Shown here: piece by piece, positions 33,904 to 41,805 of the stretch
Layout of the letters: each line of letters opens with the position of its first letter
Position numbering within the stretch: the first letter of the stretch is position 1
NCBI RefSeq assembly: GCF_004102045.2
Contig: NZ_CP029684.2
Span: forward strand, 1,302,001-1,366,000
Direction: 5' to 3'
DNA from: Oenococcus sicerae
GTDB taxonomy: Bacteria; Bacillota; Bacilli; Lactobacillales; Lactobacillaceae
Length of the DNA stretch: 64,000 nucleotides
The notes under the pieces: model-generated
Told to the model about the DNA's origin: nothing
The model's input: only the letters and a program-made list of their open reading frames with translations
Databases searched by the model: none
Made by a program: the position numbers and the translations under genes

Positions 33904-34584
33904 ATGAAAAATAGAAAATCGATAGCTTATGTATTCGGGACATTGGCTACCATTGCACTGGTATTAGCATTCTTTTTTGTCTACCAGGCTGGACAAAAGA
34001 ACGCTGCCCATGATGCTAAAAGTGATAAACCAGCAAAAATAGTTGCTAAAAAATCGAGTAGTTCTGCATCCAATAGATCATCGTCAAATGGTCCATTAAC
34101 AAAAGTTGGAATGACCACAACCGCACCAGATATCGGCACTATTAAATTGATGGATATTAAAAAGTTGGATGTAGATCAAAAATACGGTCCCTTTACTATT
34201 CATTTTGGTTATGCAAAAATTTTTCAACAATTAAAAGCAAGTACCAGTCAAAAAGTTTTAGATGGATCTTCACCATATTACTTTCAACTAGATGCGAAAG
34301 TTACCAATAATGGGCAGCAGAAAGAACAGTTTTTATCAGCTGACGCTTATTTGATAACGCCAGAGGGTATGCAATATAATATCGGACAAAATGAAACAGA
34401 AACTCAATATAGCGATGGATTTTTCCAAGACGTTAATCCTCAAACCACACAACAACTTGTCCTATACGGTAAAGCCAGCCAACAGGATATTGGTAAGGTT
34501 GGAGATTTTTATTTAAATTTTGGTGCATCATATGACGATAATGGTAATCAAATAGCGCCAGATACAACGATCAAATTCAAATAA
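33904..34584 (+). CDS. Membrane-anchored exported protein with Ser-rich linker
   Basis: 226 residues from ATG 33904, with TGGGGAGAG upstream. One N-terminal membrane helix (IAYVFGTLATIALVLAFFFVYQ) is followed by a Lys/Ser-rich linker (KKSSSSASNRSSSNG). Then comes a beta-rich extracellular domain (TTAPDIGTIKLMDIKKLD, YYFQLDAKVTNNGQQKEQF, QLVLYGKASQQDIGKVGDFYLNF), resembling DUF4352-like immunoglobulin-fold domains. No lipobox is seen. It is a typical surface accessory gene of prophages; the role is unknown. Confidence 0.65.
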   Translation: MKNRKSIAYVFGTLATIALVLAFFFVYQAGQKNAAHDAKSDKPAKIVAKKSSSSASNRSSSNGPLTKVGMTTTAPDIGTIKLMDIKKLDVDQKYGPFTIHFGYAKIFQQLKASTSQKVLDGSSPYYFQLDAKVTNNGQQKEQFLSADAYLITPEGMQYNIGQNETETQYSDGFFQDVNPQTTQQLVLYGKASQQDIGKVGDFYLNFGASYDDNGNQIAPDTTIKFK

Positions 34585-34655
34585 TTAGTAAATTGAATTT
34601 GCGACATATTTACCACACAAGCGGCTTGAAATGTCTATTTCGGCGTATTTTTTAA

Positions 34656-34745
34656 TATAATAAATCTTGGGGATTGGTACGGTCCTCAGAAGAATACCTC
34701 ACTGTACCAACAAAGCCCACCATTCTGGTGGGCTTTGTTTTATAA
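34656..34745 (+). ncRNA. Candidate small RNA with own -10 box and terminator
   Basis: TATAAT at 34656-34661 (no clear -35) is followed by a structured stretch: TTGGTAC near 34674 pairs with GTACCAA near 34704, and then the perfect terminator stem AAAGCCCACC/GGTGGGCTTT (34712-34736) with TTTT. No reading frame of note is included. The expected transcript is about 70-75 nt. Confidence 0.4.
34712..34742 (+). terminator. Perfect 10-bp terminator
   Basis: AAAGCCCACC, loop ATTCT, GGTGGGCTTT, then GTTTT. It ends the exported-protein transcript and/or the candidate small RNA. Confidence 0.8.
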
Positions 34746-34799
34746 TGAATTCCGTAAGGGAGTGCAAACCTTTACACCCATAAAAAATTTACCCTTTCC

Positions 34800-34836
34800 C
34801 AGTGTCCATGACTTAATTGTGGTGGGCACTTTTTAA
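34800..34836 (+). terminator. Second terminator-like hairpin
   Basis: AGTGTCCA pairs with TGGGCACT (one G-T pair) around a 14-base loop and is followed by TTTTT. Confidence 0.5.
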
Positions 34837-35285
34837 TTCTTAGTGAGGATACAACCTTTAACCTGTGGCTGGTCAGCGGTCACAAAAAATATCCACGATA
34901 AAAAATACTAGTTGATCTCTGGGAGTTTTTTGTCTTTCTGGCTACAAAATGGCTACAAAACACGCTGGAATCCTTGATATCAGGTCAGTACTACTCCTGT
35001 TCGGGGCAAACTAAGCGTTATATCAGAAACAGTGATATAACGCTTTTTATTTGCTTAAATGTTGATATATCAACATTTATAGCTATTTATCAAGATGATC
35101 AAACTTGATTAAACCTACTAAAAAATGGTGCAGGTGGTACAAAATTGGTACATTAAAAATTATCTGTTCATTCAAACACGCGGCATTACCGGCAGGGATA
35201 TTCACATTTTTGGTTATCTTTGATTTAAAAAAGTGTTTCGACTTGATTAAACGAAATAATCTATAATGGCGATAATACATCAGAA
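34837..35285. other. Prophage/host junction region (probable attR)
   Basis: Gene-free. It contains tandem copies of TGGCTACAAAA (34939-34949, 34950-34960), the imperfect dyad CCTTGATATCAGG (34971-34983), a perfect 12-bp stem terminator (35014-35048), a 22-bp perfect palindrome (35057-35078) and a second repeat group, TGGTACAAAAT-TGGTACA, near 35135. Tandem arm-type repeats beside a small core dyad are typical of tyrosine-integrase att sites. The left att copy is outside the window, so the core cannot be fixed. Confidence 0.45.
35014..35048 (+). terminator. Strong terminator at the prophage right end
   Basis: AGCGTTATATCA (35014-35025), loop GAAACAG, and its exact complement (35033-35044) are followed by TTTTTATTT. 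It would insulate host genes from prophage transcription. Confidence 0.8.
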
Positions 35286-35879
35286 ATGGAGAAAATTGAT
35301 ATTTCTAAAAGCCGATTAGAATCATTCAGTGATGGTGTTTTCGCCATCGTTATGACAATTATGGTCCTAGACCTCAAGGCACCAAATACAGGAAAGTGGT
35401 CTGAACTTCTCAATGATCAATTTATCCATCACATCGTCTCTTACGTTTTAAGTTTTTTGTTTGTTGCGAGTTTTTGGATCAGCCATCATACTATCATTCT
35501 GCCCGTTAAAATAGTTGATAAAAAACTGCTTTGGATGAATACTATTTTATTATTGCCAATGAGTCTTCTACCGTTAGTAACAGATTGGCATGGCGAATAT
35601 CCAAAAATGGTCGCGCCAAGCGTCTGTTATATATCAATCTATGTTTTATCTGTTTTTGCATTATATATGCTGGGCAGGGTGGCTTTAAATCGCATTCAAT
35701 CGGTCGATAGGAAATTTTGTCGCAAGATGAACCAGATCAGATTGTGGATTGTTTTATTTGGCTTGTGCTGTGTTTTTATGACCTTTTTCTACCCAACTAT
35801 CGCTTCTTTTGCCGTTATTGGCATTTTGCTGTTTTGGCTGCTATCGTCCAATTGGCAAAAAAAGATTTTTGCTGATTAG
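35286..35879 (+). CDS. TMEM175-family potassium channel-like protein
   Basis: 197 residues, ATG 35286. The N-terminal RLESFSDGVFAIVMTIMVLDL is the signature FSD helix of the TMEM175/DUF1211 family, whose bacterial members are potassium channels. About six membrane helices are visible (IVSYVLSFLFVASFWISHH, WMNTILLLPMSLLPLV, SVCYISIYVLSVFALYML, LWIVLFGLCCVFMTFF, FAVIGILLFWLLS). There is no Shine-Dalgarno site and a TATAAT at 35262-35267 is only 18 bp upstream, so the leader is short. First clear host gene. Confidence 0.8.
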   Translation: MEKIDISKSRLESFSDGVFAIVMTIMVLDLKAPNTGKWSELLNDQFIHHIVSYVLSFLFVASFWISHHTIILPVKIVDKKLLWMNTILLLPMSLLPLVTDWHGEYPKMVAPSVCYISIYVLSVFALYMLGRVALNRIQSVDRKFCRKMNQIRLWIVLFGLCCVFMTFFYPTIASFAVIGILLFWLLSSNWQKKIFAD

Positions 35880-36073
35880 AAATGGCATCGTTATTTAGCC
35901 TGGCTTTATGTGTTTGCTCAACGTCGATAAAAATATCTGCCGAATCGCGGCATGCAGCCTCGATAATGAAGCCGAAACATAAAAGGATCGATAGCTTCCT
36001 CTGGAAAATGTTTCTCATCAAAATAACTCAAATTCTTGAAATGATAAAATCAGTTGTTAAGAAAAGGAAAAAG

Positions 36074-36496
36074 ATGGCCAATATATATTTTCTCTGTACT
36101 GGGAATTCAGCTAGAAGCCAAATGGCTGAAGCTTTTGGAAAAAAATATCTGAATCAGAATTGGCAAGTACAGTCTGCTGGCGTTGAAAGCCACGGTCTTA
36201 ATCCTTTGGCAGTTCAGGTCATGAATGAAGCAGGTATGGACATTTCTAAGCAATATTCAAAATTAATTGATAATAGCTTTTTACAGAGCTGCCGTCTCAT
36301 TGTCACTTTGTGCGGTGATGCTAGAGATCGCTGCCCGATGACACCGGCTTCAATTGAGAAAATACATTGGGATATTATTGATCCAGCTCAGACTTTGGGA
36401 TCAAAAGCGGAGAAATTAGCTGTTTTTAGACAGGTCCGTGATGATATCGAAAATCGAATGATAAAACTAAGCCAAAATATCGGCGCCGTATTGTAA
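36074..36496 (+). CDS. arsC: Arsenate reductase / low-molecular-weight phosphatase family
   Basis: 140 residues from ATG 36074, with AAAAGGAAAAAG upstream; a longer frame from 35882 has no ribosome site. The P-loop FLCTGNSARSQMAEAF at residues 6-21 carries the nucleophilic Cys and the Asn/Ser/Arg set of thioredoxin-linked ArsC. LIVTLCGDARDRCP (near 80-92) provides the further Cys pair used in the disulfide cascade. WDIIDPAQ is the acid loop. It reduces arsenate to arsenite. No arsR or arsB is adjacent, so the gene stands alone. Confidence 0.85.
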   Translation: MANIYFLCTGNSARSQMAEAFGKKYLNQNWQVQSAGVESHGLNPLAVQVMNEAGMDISKQYSKLIDNSFLQSCRLIVTLCGDARDRCPMTPASIEKIHWDIIDPAQTLGSKAEKLAVFRQVRDDIENRMIKLSQNIGAVL

Positions 36497-36718
36497 ATAA
36501 CTTTTTTATGTAAAACGAGTGTGTCGCGTGTTCTTGATTTAATCGTCTTCTTGATCATAATCACCGTGCTGTTGTTAGTATCTGTGCTGACAAGATCCCG
36601 CCAATAGTGGTTAAAACTAAAATACCTTAACGACAATCGTAGGTTAGTGGGGGTTTGAGTTAAAAATGTTTTCAGGTATTAAAAAAGCGATTGGATCACC
36701 GCTTGGCATTTTTTGGAA
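36497..36718. other. Intergenic, terminator for the reverse-strand gene
   Basis: No supported gene. On the reverse strand AAGCG (36705-36701) and CGCTT (36690-36686) form a stem followed by TTTTTTAA, a likely terminator for the gene at 36719-36961. Confidence 0.45.
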
Positions 36719-36961
36719 TTAAAGAGTTGGATCTAAATGGCTGTCAAAGAAATGCATGCCTTTATTTGTAATTCGAATGTGATAATCAGGATCGTTGTTT
36801 AATTGGATTTCAATCAAATCAAGATCCTCTAGGATATTGCAGTCATTAACAAATTCGGGTGTAATCACAATATTGCTTTTCCATGAGGCGTCGTCTTTAT
36901 CCACATGCTGATAGATAAAAGTAAAAGTTTTTAATGCAGAAGAAATTAGTTCTTTTTTCAC
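36719..36961 (-). CDS. Small winged-helix-like protein of unknown function
   Basis: 80 residues. The order SALKTFTFIYQHVDKDDASW, then PEFVNDCNILEDLDLIEIQLNND, HIRITNKGMHFFDSHLD suggests helix-helix-wing, like small YjcQ-type or winged-helix proteins. It may bind nucleic acid. It ends near a reverse-strand terminator. No ribosome site of note precedes the ATG. Function unknown. Confidence 0.5.
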   Translation of the reverse strand: MKKELISSALKTFTFIYQHVDKDDASWKSNIVITPEFVNDCNILEDLDLIEIQLNNDPDYHIRITNKGMHFFDSHLDPTL

Positions 36962-37080
36962 ACTTCTATTTTAACAAAATAATAGACAATTCTAATAAAA
37001 AGATAAATTCTGCGATCTAATCAGTATTTAATTTTGTTGAATATTAAAAAAAGAATTCCAAGAGAACCCTTTTCATTACT

Positions 37081-37275
37081 TTATTTTTTTATATCATCCA
37101 CTTTATCTTTGATTGCATCTTTGGTATCTGCCAGCACATCTTTCGCTTTGCCTACTGCTTTTTCTATCTTGCCTTGACCTTCACGAGCCTTGTCGCCAGT
37201 TGCTTTTCCTTCAGCTTCTTTAGCAGCGCCAGTAACTTTGTCTTTTAGTGAATCTGCTTTATCTTTGAGTGACAT
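37081..37275 (-). CDS. CsbD-like stress protein
   Basis: 64 residues from ATG 37275, with AAAGGAGATTC on the reverse strand; a longer frame to 37362 precedes that site. The highly charged repeat SLKDKADSLKDKVTGAAKEAEGKATGDK, then QGKIEKAVGKAKDVLADTKDAIKDKV, is typical of CsbD, a small hydrophilic general-stress protein of Gram-positive bacteria. It is probably induced on stress or in stationary phase. Confidence 0.85.
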   Translation of the reverse strand: MSLKDKADSLKDKVTGAAKEAEGKATGDKAREGQGKIEKAVGKAKDVLADTKDAIKDKVDDIKK

Positions 37276-37369
37276 AAGAATCTCCTTTGGGTATTTCAGC
37301 AAGCTTATACTTACTGATGACTTTATTATACCGAAAAACATTAATTGATATATAAAACTCAAATCAAAC

Positions 37370-37474
37370 TCATTTATTCTGATTTTTTTTGCTTTTTTTT
37401 GATTTTTTTGTCAGACGCTGTTTAATTTTTTCGATGATTTGTGCTGATGCTGTTTTGACTGTGTCTTTGGTCAT
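37370..37474 (-). CDS. Short Lys-rich peptide upstream of csbD
   Basis: 34 residues (MTKDTVKTASAQIIEKIKQR, then LTKKSKKSKKNQNK) with an ideal AAAGGAGCAGCA before its ATG on the reverse strand. An amphipathic helix is followed by a polybasic tail. The good ribosome site and the position 95 bp upstream of the CsbD-like gene favour a real gene. Function unknown. Confidence 0.55.
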   Translation of the reverse strand: MTKDTVKTASAQIIEKIKQRLTKKSKKSKKNQNK

Positions 37475-37606
37475 TGCTGCTCCTTTAAGTCAGGTAAAGT
37501 CAATCTAACGCTCTCTATTTTAGCAAGTGGATATGACAGTCACACAATTTAGATATGACAAAATAATATTAGGCTAAAAACATTTTTTGTTTTGGCCGTG
37601 AGTGAC

Positions 37607-37963
37607 TCATCCTAATTGCCAGCCAAATTCAAAAGCAATTAACGAAAGAACGATTGAGATAAATAGATATGCGATTGAGCGTCGTTTATTTGTTTTAGCA
37701 GAAAGGCTGACTGTTTCTAAAATAAAAGTTGAAAAAGTTGTTAAACCGCCGATGATGCCGCTCCCGAGAAAACTTTTCCATTCAATTGATAATGGGATAT
37801 CGAGAATGATACCCAAAATAAATGATCCTGAAATATTGATCATGATCGTTGCTAAGGAAAATGCAAATAATTTTTCAAAACGTGGATATCTAGAAATAAA
37901 GTATCTAACTTCAGCACCTAAAGCACTGCCAAAGGCTGATATGATCGTCAGCTTAAACAACAT
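37607..37963 (-). CDS. crcB: Fluoride channel FluC, subunit 2
   Basis: 118 residues, four membrane helices. Family motifs are present: SALGAEVRYFISRYP at the start, IMINISGSFILGII with the conserved Asn, and GIIGGLTTFSTFILE with the TTFSTF phenylalanine box. FluC dimers export fluoride. In Gram-positive bacteria two homologous genes often form an antiparallel heterodimer, as this pair suggests. It overlaps the upstream copy by 11 bp. Confidence 0.9.
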   Translation of the reverse strand: MLFKLTIISAFGSALGAEVRYFISRYPRFEKLFAFSLATIMINISGSFILGIILDIPLSIEWKSFLGSGIIGGLTTFSTFILETVSLSAKTNKRRSIAYLFISIVLSLIAFEFGWQLG

Positions 37964-38330
37964 GATAACAGCTCCTGACGATAAGTCGGCCCATTAGCAG
38001 CAACAGGATGCCGAAAACGACCGAGGCAGTTAAATAACAAACTGCGTTCAGAATTTCCCGAGTGATCATCAACTCGTGCATGTCTGCGATAAAAGTCGCA
38101 AAAGTTGTAAAACTGCCAATTAAACCAGTCCCGATGATTAAAGCGAAACTGCTTGTGTCATGTTTTGTCTGAACGATGTATTCGTAGGCCATACCCATGA
38201 ATAATGCGCCAACTAAATTTATTGCTAAAGTTGCCAGCGGGGCGGAATTTTTGAAGATAAGTTCGATTATTTCTCTTAATCCGCCTCCCACAAAACCGCA
38301 TACAAACACAATGCTAAAATTTCTCAACAT
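37953..38330 (-). CDS. crcB: Fluoride channel FluC, subunit 1
   Basis: 125 residues. It shares the motifs of the partner gene: FVGGGLREIIELIF at the start, LAINLVGALFMGMAYEYI, and GLIGSFTTFATFIAD. First gene of the pair, with AAGGAGAACAG on the reverse strand before its ATG. No recognisable fluoride riboswitch precedes it in 38331-38511, although a TTGACA-like element lies at 38453-38448 on the reverse strand. Confidence 0.9.
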   Translation of the reverse strand: MLRNFSIVFVCGFVGGGLREIIELIFKNSAPLATLAINLVGALFMGMAYEYIVQTKHDTSSFALIIGTGLIGSFTTFATFIADMHELMITREILNAVCYLTASVVFGILLLLMGRLIVRSCYHVV

Positions 38331-38511
38331 AATATAACTGTTCTCCTTAGCGAAATTGAATTAATTAGAAAAGTGTATCAATTTGTTAATTAGAGGACAA
38401 ATTGATCAGTTGTTTGAAAATGAACAAAGCATCCAACTAGCTGTCAAGGATCATTAATAAAAATTTTTAATTTTACAGTGTTTCTCAAAATGATAATTAA
38501 CTTGTTTTATA

Positions 38512-39312
38512 TCAAAGATCTTGAGCTGGTATTTTTTTAATTTTAAGATATCTCATATACTGACTATCATCCATGAGTCCTAAAACATCGAATACTTGAT
38601 TAAAAAAAGAATAAGGCTGATGGGGGAAACGTTCTGCGGCAATTTCTCCTGCGATTGCTAGAATAGCAGTTCCTAAAACACATGACTCAAGGCTTTGTTC
38701 CGTTCCTAAGGCGGCCGCGATAATGCCATCGAGCATGTCGCCTGAACCGACATTTGTGGCTAACTGTTGATTGCCGTTACTTATCAAATAACTGTCAGCT
38801 CCGTCTGTGACAATATCTTCTTGGCCGGATACAACGACAAGGGCTTTTAATTGATTCGCTGCTTTTTTAGCGATTGCAAGCCTGTCTCCTTGACCATCAC
38901 CAGCATCAATGCCTTTATTTTGCCAATCAACGCCCGCAATGGCAGCAACTTCGGCGATATTGCCGCGCAAAACATTTATTTTAACTTTTTTAATTAATTG
39001 ATCAAAGTGTTCTGTGCGAATCGTCGAAGCAGCAATTGCCACTGGATCAACAATAACTGGTATGTGTTTTTGGTTTGCAGCTTGTCCGCTTAAAATTGAT
39101 TTTTGAATAGATGAGCGGTTTGTTGTTCCCAGATTAATGACCAAAGCGCTGGAAATGTTAATTAGTTCTGAAGCTTCTCGCTCATCGTCGAACATAATTG
39201 GCGAAGCACCAATGAAATTGATCGCGTCAGCAACGTGCTGCTGAGTCACGGAATTTGAAACATTTAATACGATTGGATTAGTCTTACGAATTTTGGCGAT
39301 TGAATTTGTCAT
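38512..39312 (-). CDS. thiM: Hydroxyethylthiazole kinase ThiM
   Basis: 266 residues. It phosphorylates the thiazole alcohol in thiamine salvage. The N-terminal TNPIVLNVSNSVTQQHVADAINFIGASPIM is the substrate-binding region of the family, followed by VPVIVDPVAIAAS, LRGNIAEVAAIAG and the GSGDMLDGIIAAAL motif with the catalytic Cys replaced by a Gly-Ser-Gly-Asp anion hole. Last gene of the tenA-thiD-thiE-thiM operon, overlapping thiE by 4 bp. Controlled by the upstream TPP riboswitch. Confidence 0.92.
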   Translation of the reverse strand: MTNSIAKIRKTNPIVLNVSNSVTQQHVADAINFIGASPIMFDDEREASELINISSALVINLGTTNRSSIQKSILSGQAANQKHIPVIVDPVAIAASTIRTEHFDQLIKKVKINVLRGNIAEVAAIAGVDWQNKGIDAGDGQGDRLAIAKKAANQLKALVVVSGQEDIVTDGADSYLISNGNQQLATNVGSGDMLDGIIAAALGTEQSLESCVLGTAILAIAGEIAAERFPHQPYSFFNQVFDVLGLMDDSQYMRYLKIKKIPAQDL

Positions 39313-39956
39313 AGAAGCTCTCCTTTTAGTGATTTAATCGTTTGTGCCATATTGCTGCTTTGCATAATTGCGGAGATGATGGCCACGCCAGCCAAACCTG
39401 TTTGACGAACTTGCTTAGCATTTTGCGTGGAAATACCACCGATCGCGACGATCGGTAGCGCACTTGACTGGCCTATTTTGGCAAGACGATCTATGCCAAT
39501 TGGTGGATTGGCATCATTTTTGCTGCGGGTTGGAAATATAGGTCCGACGCCAAGATAAGAAACACGACTCAATCTTTGACTCTCGGCCAGTTCCTTTTCA
39601 TTGCTGATTGATAATCCGATAAACATGTTGTCTGCATTAGCCGAGATTTTTTCAACTGTTATATCGCTTTGGCCCACGTGAATGCCATCTGCTTCCAGTG
39701 CTTTTGCTAATTGAAAATCGTCATCAACAATGAAGGGAATTTGATATTTTTTGACTAGATCACGAACCTTTCGTCCCATACTAACTCTGGCTGCACCTGC
39801 CAGAGATCCGTTGCCTTTTTCGCGATATTGAAAAGCACTGATGCCGGTTTGACAGGCAATTTCAATTTGTTTTAAGAACAGATCACAATCGCCGTGAACA
39901 TTTTGTGTACCAGCAACTAAATAAAGATCCAGCATTTTTTCATTAAATTTCATCAT
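39309..39956 (-). CDS. thiE: Thiamine-phosphate synthase ThiE
   Basis: 215 residues. It joins HMP pyrophosphate and thiazole phosphate to form thiamine phosphate. The TIM-barrel motifs are visible: DLYLVAGTQNVHGD at the start, AFQYREKGNGS, PFIVDDDFQLAKALEADGIHVGQSD, YLGVGPIFPTRSKNDANPPIG and PIVAIGGISTQNA. Length is standard. It overlaps thiD by 14 bp and thiM by 4 bp, so translation is coupled. Confidence 0.93.
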   Translation of the reverse strand: MMKFNEKMLDLYLVAGTQNVHGDCDLFLKQIEIACQTGISAFQYREKGNGSLAGAARVSMGRKVRDLVKKYQIPFIVDDDFQLAKALEADGIHVGQSDITVEKISANADNMFIGLSISNEKELAESQRLSRVSYLGVGPIFPTRSKNDANPPIGIDRLAKIGQSSALPIVAIGGISTQNAKQVRQTGLAGVAIISAIMQSSNMAQTIKSLKGELL

Positions 39957-40761
39957 GATCTCCCTGCATTGCCCAATGATTTAAAGGGCCATGGCCATGA
40001 CCGACAACGATTCCTTTTTTAATAGCCATATCAACAAATTTCTTGCCGAAGCGAATGGCTTTTTCGATGCTGTATCCCTTTGCTAAGGCACTGGTGATAG
40101 CGGAAGACAGTGTGTCGCCGGTACCGTGTTTCCGCTTAGTATCATATCGATCACCTGAGAGCCAAAAATCATGACCATCAGCTAAAAGCACATAATCGGA
40201 AACTGTTTTTCCTTGTCCGTGGCCGCCTTTGATAATGACGTTTTTAGCACCCATAGCTGCAATTTTTTTGGCAGCAGTCTCGAAATCAGCTTTGCTGATA
40301 ATTCGCATATTTGTTATTGCTTCAGCTTCTGGTAAATTGGGAGTCACGATATCCGCTAAGGGGATCAAGTCCTGGATGATTGTTTCGATCGCTTCTTGTG
40401 TGAGCAGACGAGTACCGCCTTTAGCTACCATTACAGGATCAACGATCAATGGTGTGATGTGGTATTGTTTAATATTCTTAACGACGCAGCGAACATGCTG
40501 GCTATCCGCTAACATGCCAGTCTTGGCTGCCTTGATATCAAAGTCAGCATAAATAGAAGCGAATTGAGCATTGATCATTTTAATTGGCATTGGTAAAACT
40601 GCTTGGACATCCAATGTGTTCTGTGCCGTGATCGCGACAAGGATGCTGCTGCTGTATACATGGCAAGCTTGCATCGTCTTGATATCTGCCTGAATACCGG
40701 CACCGCCGCCAGAATCACTGCCGGCAATGGTTAAAACTTCTGGATATTGCTGTTCGACCAT
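39943..40761 (-). CDS. thiD: HMP / HMP-P kinase ThiD
   Basis: 272 residues from ATG 40761 (CAGGAGATTT upstream on the reverse strand); the longer frame to 40845 lies in the tenA gene. Family motifs: LTIAGSDSGGGAGIQADIKT, LIVDPVMVAKGG, TPNLPEAEAIT and KRKHGTGDTLSSAITSAL. It phosphorylates hydroxymethylpyrimidine twice to supply ThiE. The ATG lies within the last 31 bp of tenA. Confidence 0.93.
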   Translation of the reverse strand: MVEQQYPEVLTIAGSDSGGGAGIQADIKTMQACHVYSSSILVAITAQNTLDVQAVLPMPIKMINAQFASIYADFDIKAAKTGMLADSQHVRCVVKNIKQYHITPLIVDPVMVAKGGTRLLTQEAIETIIQDLIPLADIVTPNLPEAEAITNMRIISKADFETAAKKIAAMGAKNVIIKGGHGQGKTVSDYVLLADGHDFWLSGDRYDTKRKHGTGDTLSSAITSALAKGYSIEKAIRFGKKFVDMAIKKGIVVGHGHGPLNHWAMQGDHDEI

Positions 40762-41474
40762 TTTATGAAATCTCCTGAAGCTGTCGAATGACTTTTTTTG
40801 AAACGCCAATCCTGCTGATAGTAAGCTTCCTCCCAGAATTGCCATTCAAGTTCACAACTTTTTAAGAAAAAATCTCTTGCTTGATTCTTTTCTTTATCTG
40901 AAGATCGAGCTGCCAAACGGTCCATCCAAAGGAATATCTGATTCGCTAGCGGTTCATTACCATCGTCACTGCTTTCGCCATAAAAGTTGATCCAAGGCGT
41001 GAAGGGATTGCGCTGATTATTAGCGCCTTCACTGATCTGTTTTTTAGCAATTTCCGTGTAGGTCCATGGGCAAGGCTGAAAGGCTGCCAAAACGGTTAAT
41101 AAGCTTCCTGTATCAACTGCTTGATGCATATGCGATTTGTACAGATAGGCTTTAGGCGCGGGATCGGCATGCTGTAATTTTTTATAGTCGACATCGGCAA
41201 TTTGGCAAAAAACCTGATGAGGAAAACTTTCATTATTTAGAATAAAGTTGATCGCGTCAGAAAAAAATGCCATGTCTTGGCGGCTATCTAATTTAATGAT
41301 GGCATTAGCGTAAATTTTAATAAATTCAGTTAAGTAGCGATAATCTTGTTCAACATAAAAAATCAAGGCTTTTTTAGCCACTTGTCCTTTGGCAATACCG
41401 GTCACAAAAGGGTGATGATAAATTTCCTCTAGGATCGGTCGGGCCATTTTTTTTAAATCATCTGAAAACATCAT
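40731..41474 (-). CDS. tenA: TenA aminopyrimidine aminohydrolase (thiaminase II)
   Basis: 247 residues, all-helical. TenA hydrolyses aminopyrimidine breakdown products of thiamine to recover HMP. Recognisable features are the opening MARPILEEIYHHPFVTGIAKG, YVEQDYRYLTEFIKIYANAI, the catalytic-Cys region AAFQPCPWTYTEIAK near residue 135, and SCELEWQFWEEAY near the C terminus with the conserved Glu. It leads the salvage operon directly behind the TPP riboswitch. Confidence 0.9.
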   Translation of the reverse strand: MMFSDDLKKMARPILEEIYHHPFVTGIAKGQVAKKALIFYVEQDYRYLTEFIKIYANAIIKLDSRQDMAFFSDAINFILNNESFPHQVFCQIADVDYKKLQHADPAPKAYLYKSHMHQAVDTGSLLTVLAAFQPCPWTYTEIAKKQISEGANNQRNPFTPWINFYGESSDDGNEPLANQIFLWMDRLAARSSDKEKNQARDFFLKSCELEWQFWEEAYYQQDWRFKKSHSTASGDFIKWSNSNIQKF

Positions 41475-41501
41475 TCTCCTTTAGCTGTCATACTTAGGGA
41501 C

Positions 41502-41534
41502 AAAAAAATCCTTTTCTACAAATTAGAAAAGGAC
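41502..41534 (-). terminator. Attenuator of the TPP riboswitch (tenA operon)
   Basis: On the reverse strand TCCTTTTCT pairs with AGAAAAGGA around a 7-base loop, followed by seven T. It stands between the aptamer and tenA and should be the off-state terminator. Confidence 0.85.
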
Positions 41535-41554
41535 ATCGCTTGATTTCTCAGTGG

Positions 41555-41640
41555 TGCCACTTTCCTACGCTAGCTTTAACTAGATCAGGTTCGAAGGGAT
41601 TGACGAGTCGTCATCTCAGCCAAAAAGGCACCCCTAGTGG
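41555..41640 (-). ncRNA. TPP riboswitch, tenA-thiDEM operon
   Basis: Reverse-strand consensus elements: GGGGTGCC, GGCTGAGATGA, ACCTGATCTAG and GCGTAGGAAAGTGG, the conserved THI-box core. Binding of thiamine pyrophosphate should favour the terminator at 41502-41534 and shut the operon. A TTGACT element on the same strand at about 41681-41676 may be the -35 box. Confidence 0.95.
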
Positions 41641-41805
41641 ACAGCTATATAATTCTTAATTGAGGTTAGCATAGTCAATCAGTGAAAAACAAGGGGGCTT
41701 CAATTATTAGACCTATTTGCCATGGTCAAACTAACTGCTAATCTTTACAATTTCAAAATACTGTGATAGCTTTAATTTTGTTCACAAGCATATAATTTAA
41801 TAAAT
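41641..41805. promoter_or_regulatory. Divergent promoter region between two TPP riboswitches
   Basis: 165 bp of AT-rich DNA from which both thiamine operons start. A TATAAT at 41791-41796 fits the rightward transcript; no good -35 was seen for it. Confidence 0.45.

Larger units (their letters stand above)
1..35050. mobile_element. Temperate siphovirus prophage, right part (left end outside window)
   Basis: The gene order is that of a Gram-positive siphovirus: late regulator, TerS, TerL, SPP1-type portal, MuF-type protein, scaffold, capsid, connectors, major tail protein, frameshifted chaperones, tape measure, tail hub, holin, endolysin, accessory genes. Integrase and repressor are not seen and would lie left of the window. 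The right border is placed between the tandem 11-bp repeats at 34939-34960 and the first host gene at 35286. No duplicated tRNA end was recognised, so the exact attR is uncertain. The tape measure gene is broken, so the prophage may be defective. Confidence 0.9.

Noticed and set aside
34837-35285. tRNA 3' end as attachment site
   Set aside because: No T-arm plus acceptor end could be drawn on either strand, so integration into a tRNA gene cannot be claimed from this end.
37602-37997. 131-codon forward frame
   Set aside because: Antisense to the FluC genes; the reverse-strand proteins have clear family motifs.
38331-38511. Fluoride riboswitch before the FluC pair
   Set aside because: The conserved aptamer elements were not found on the coding strand; only a possible -35-like box is visible.
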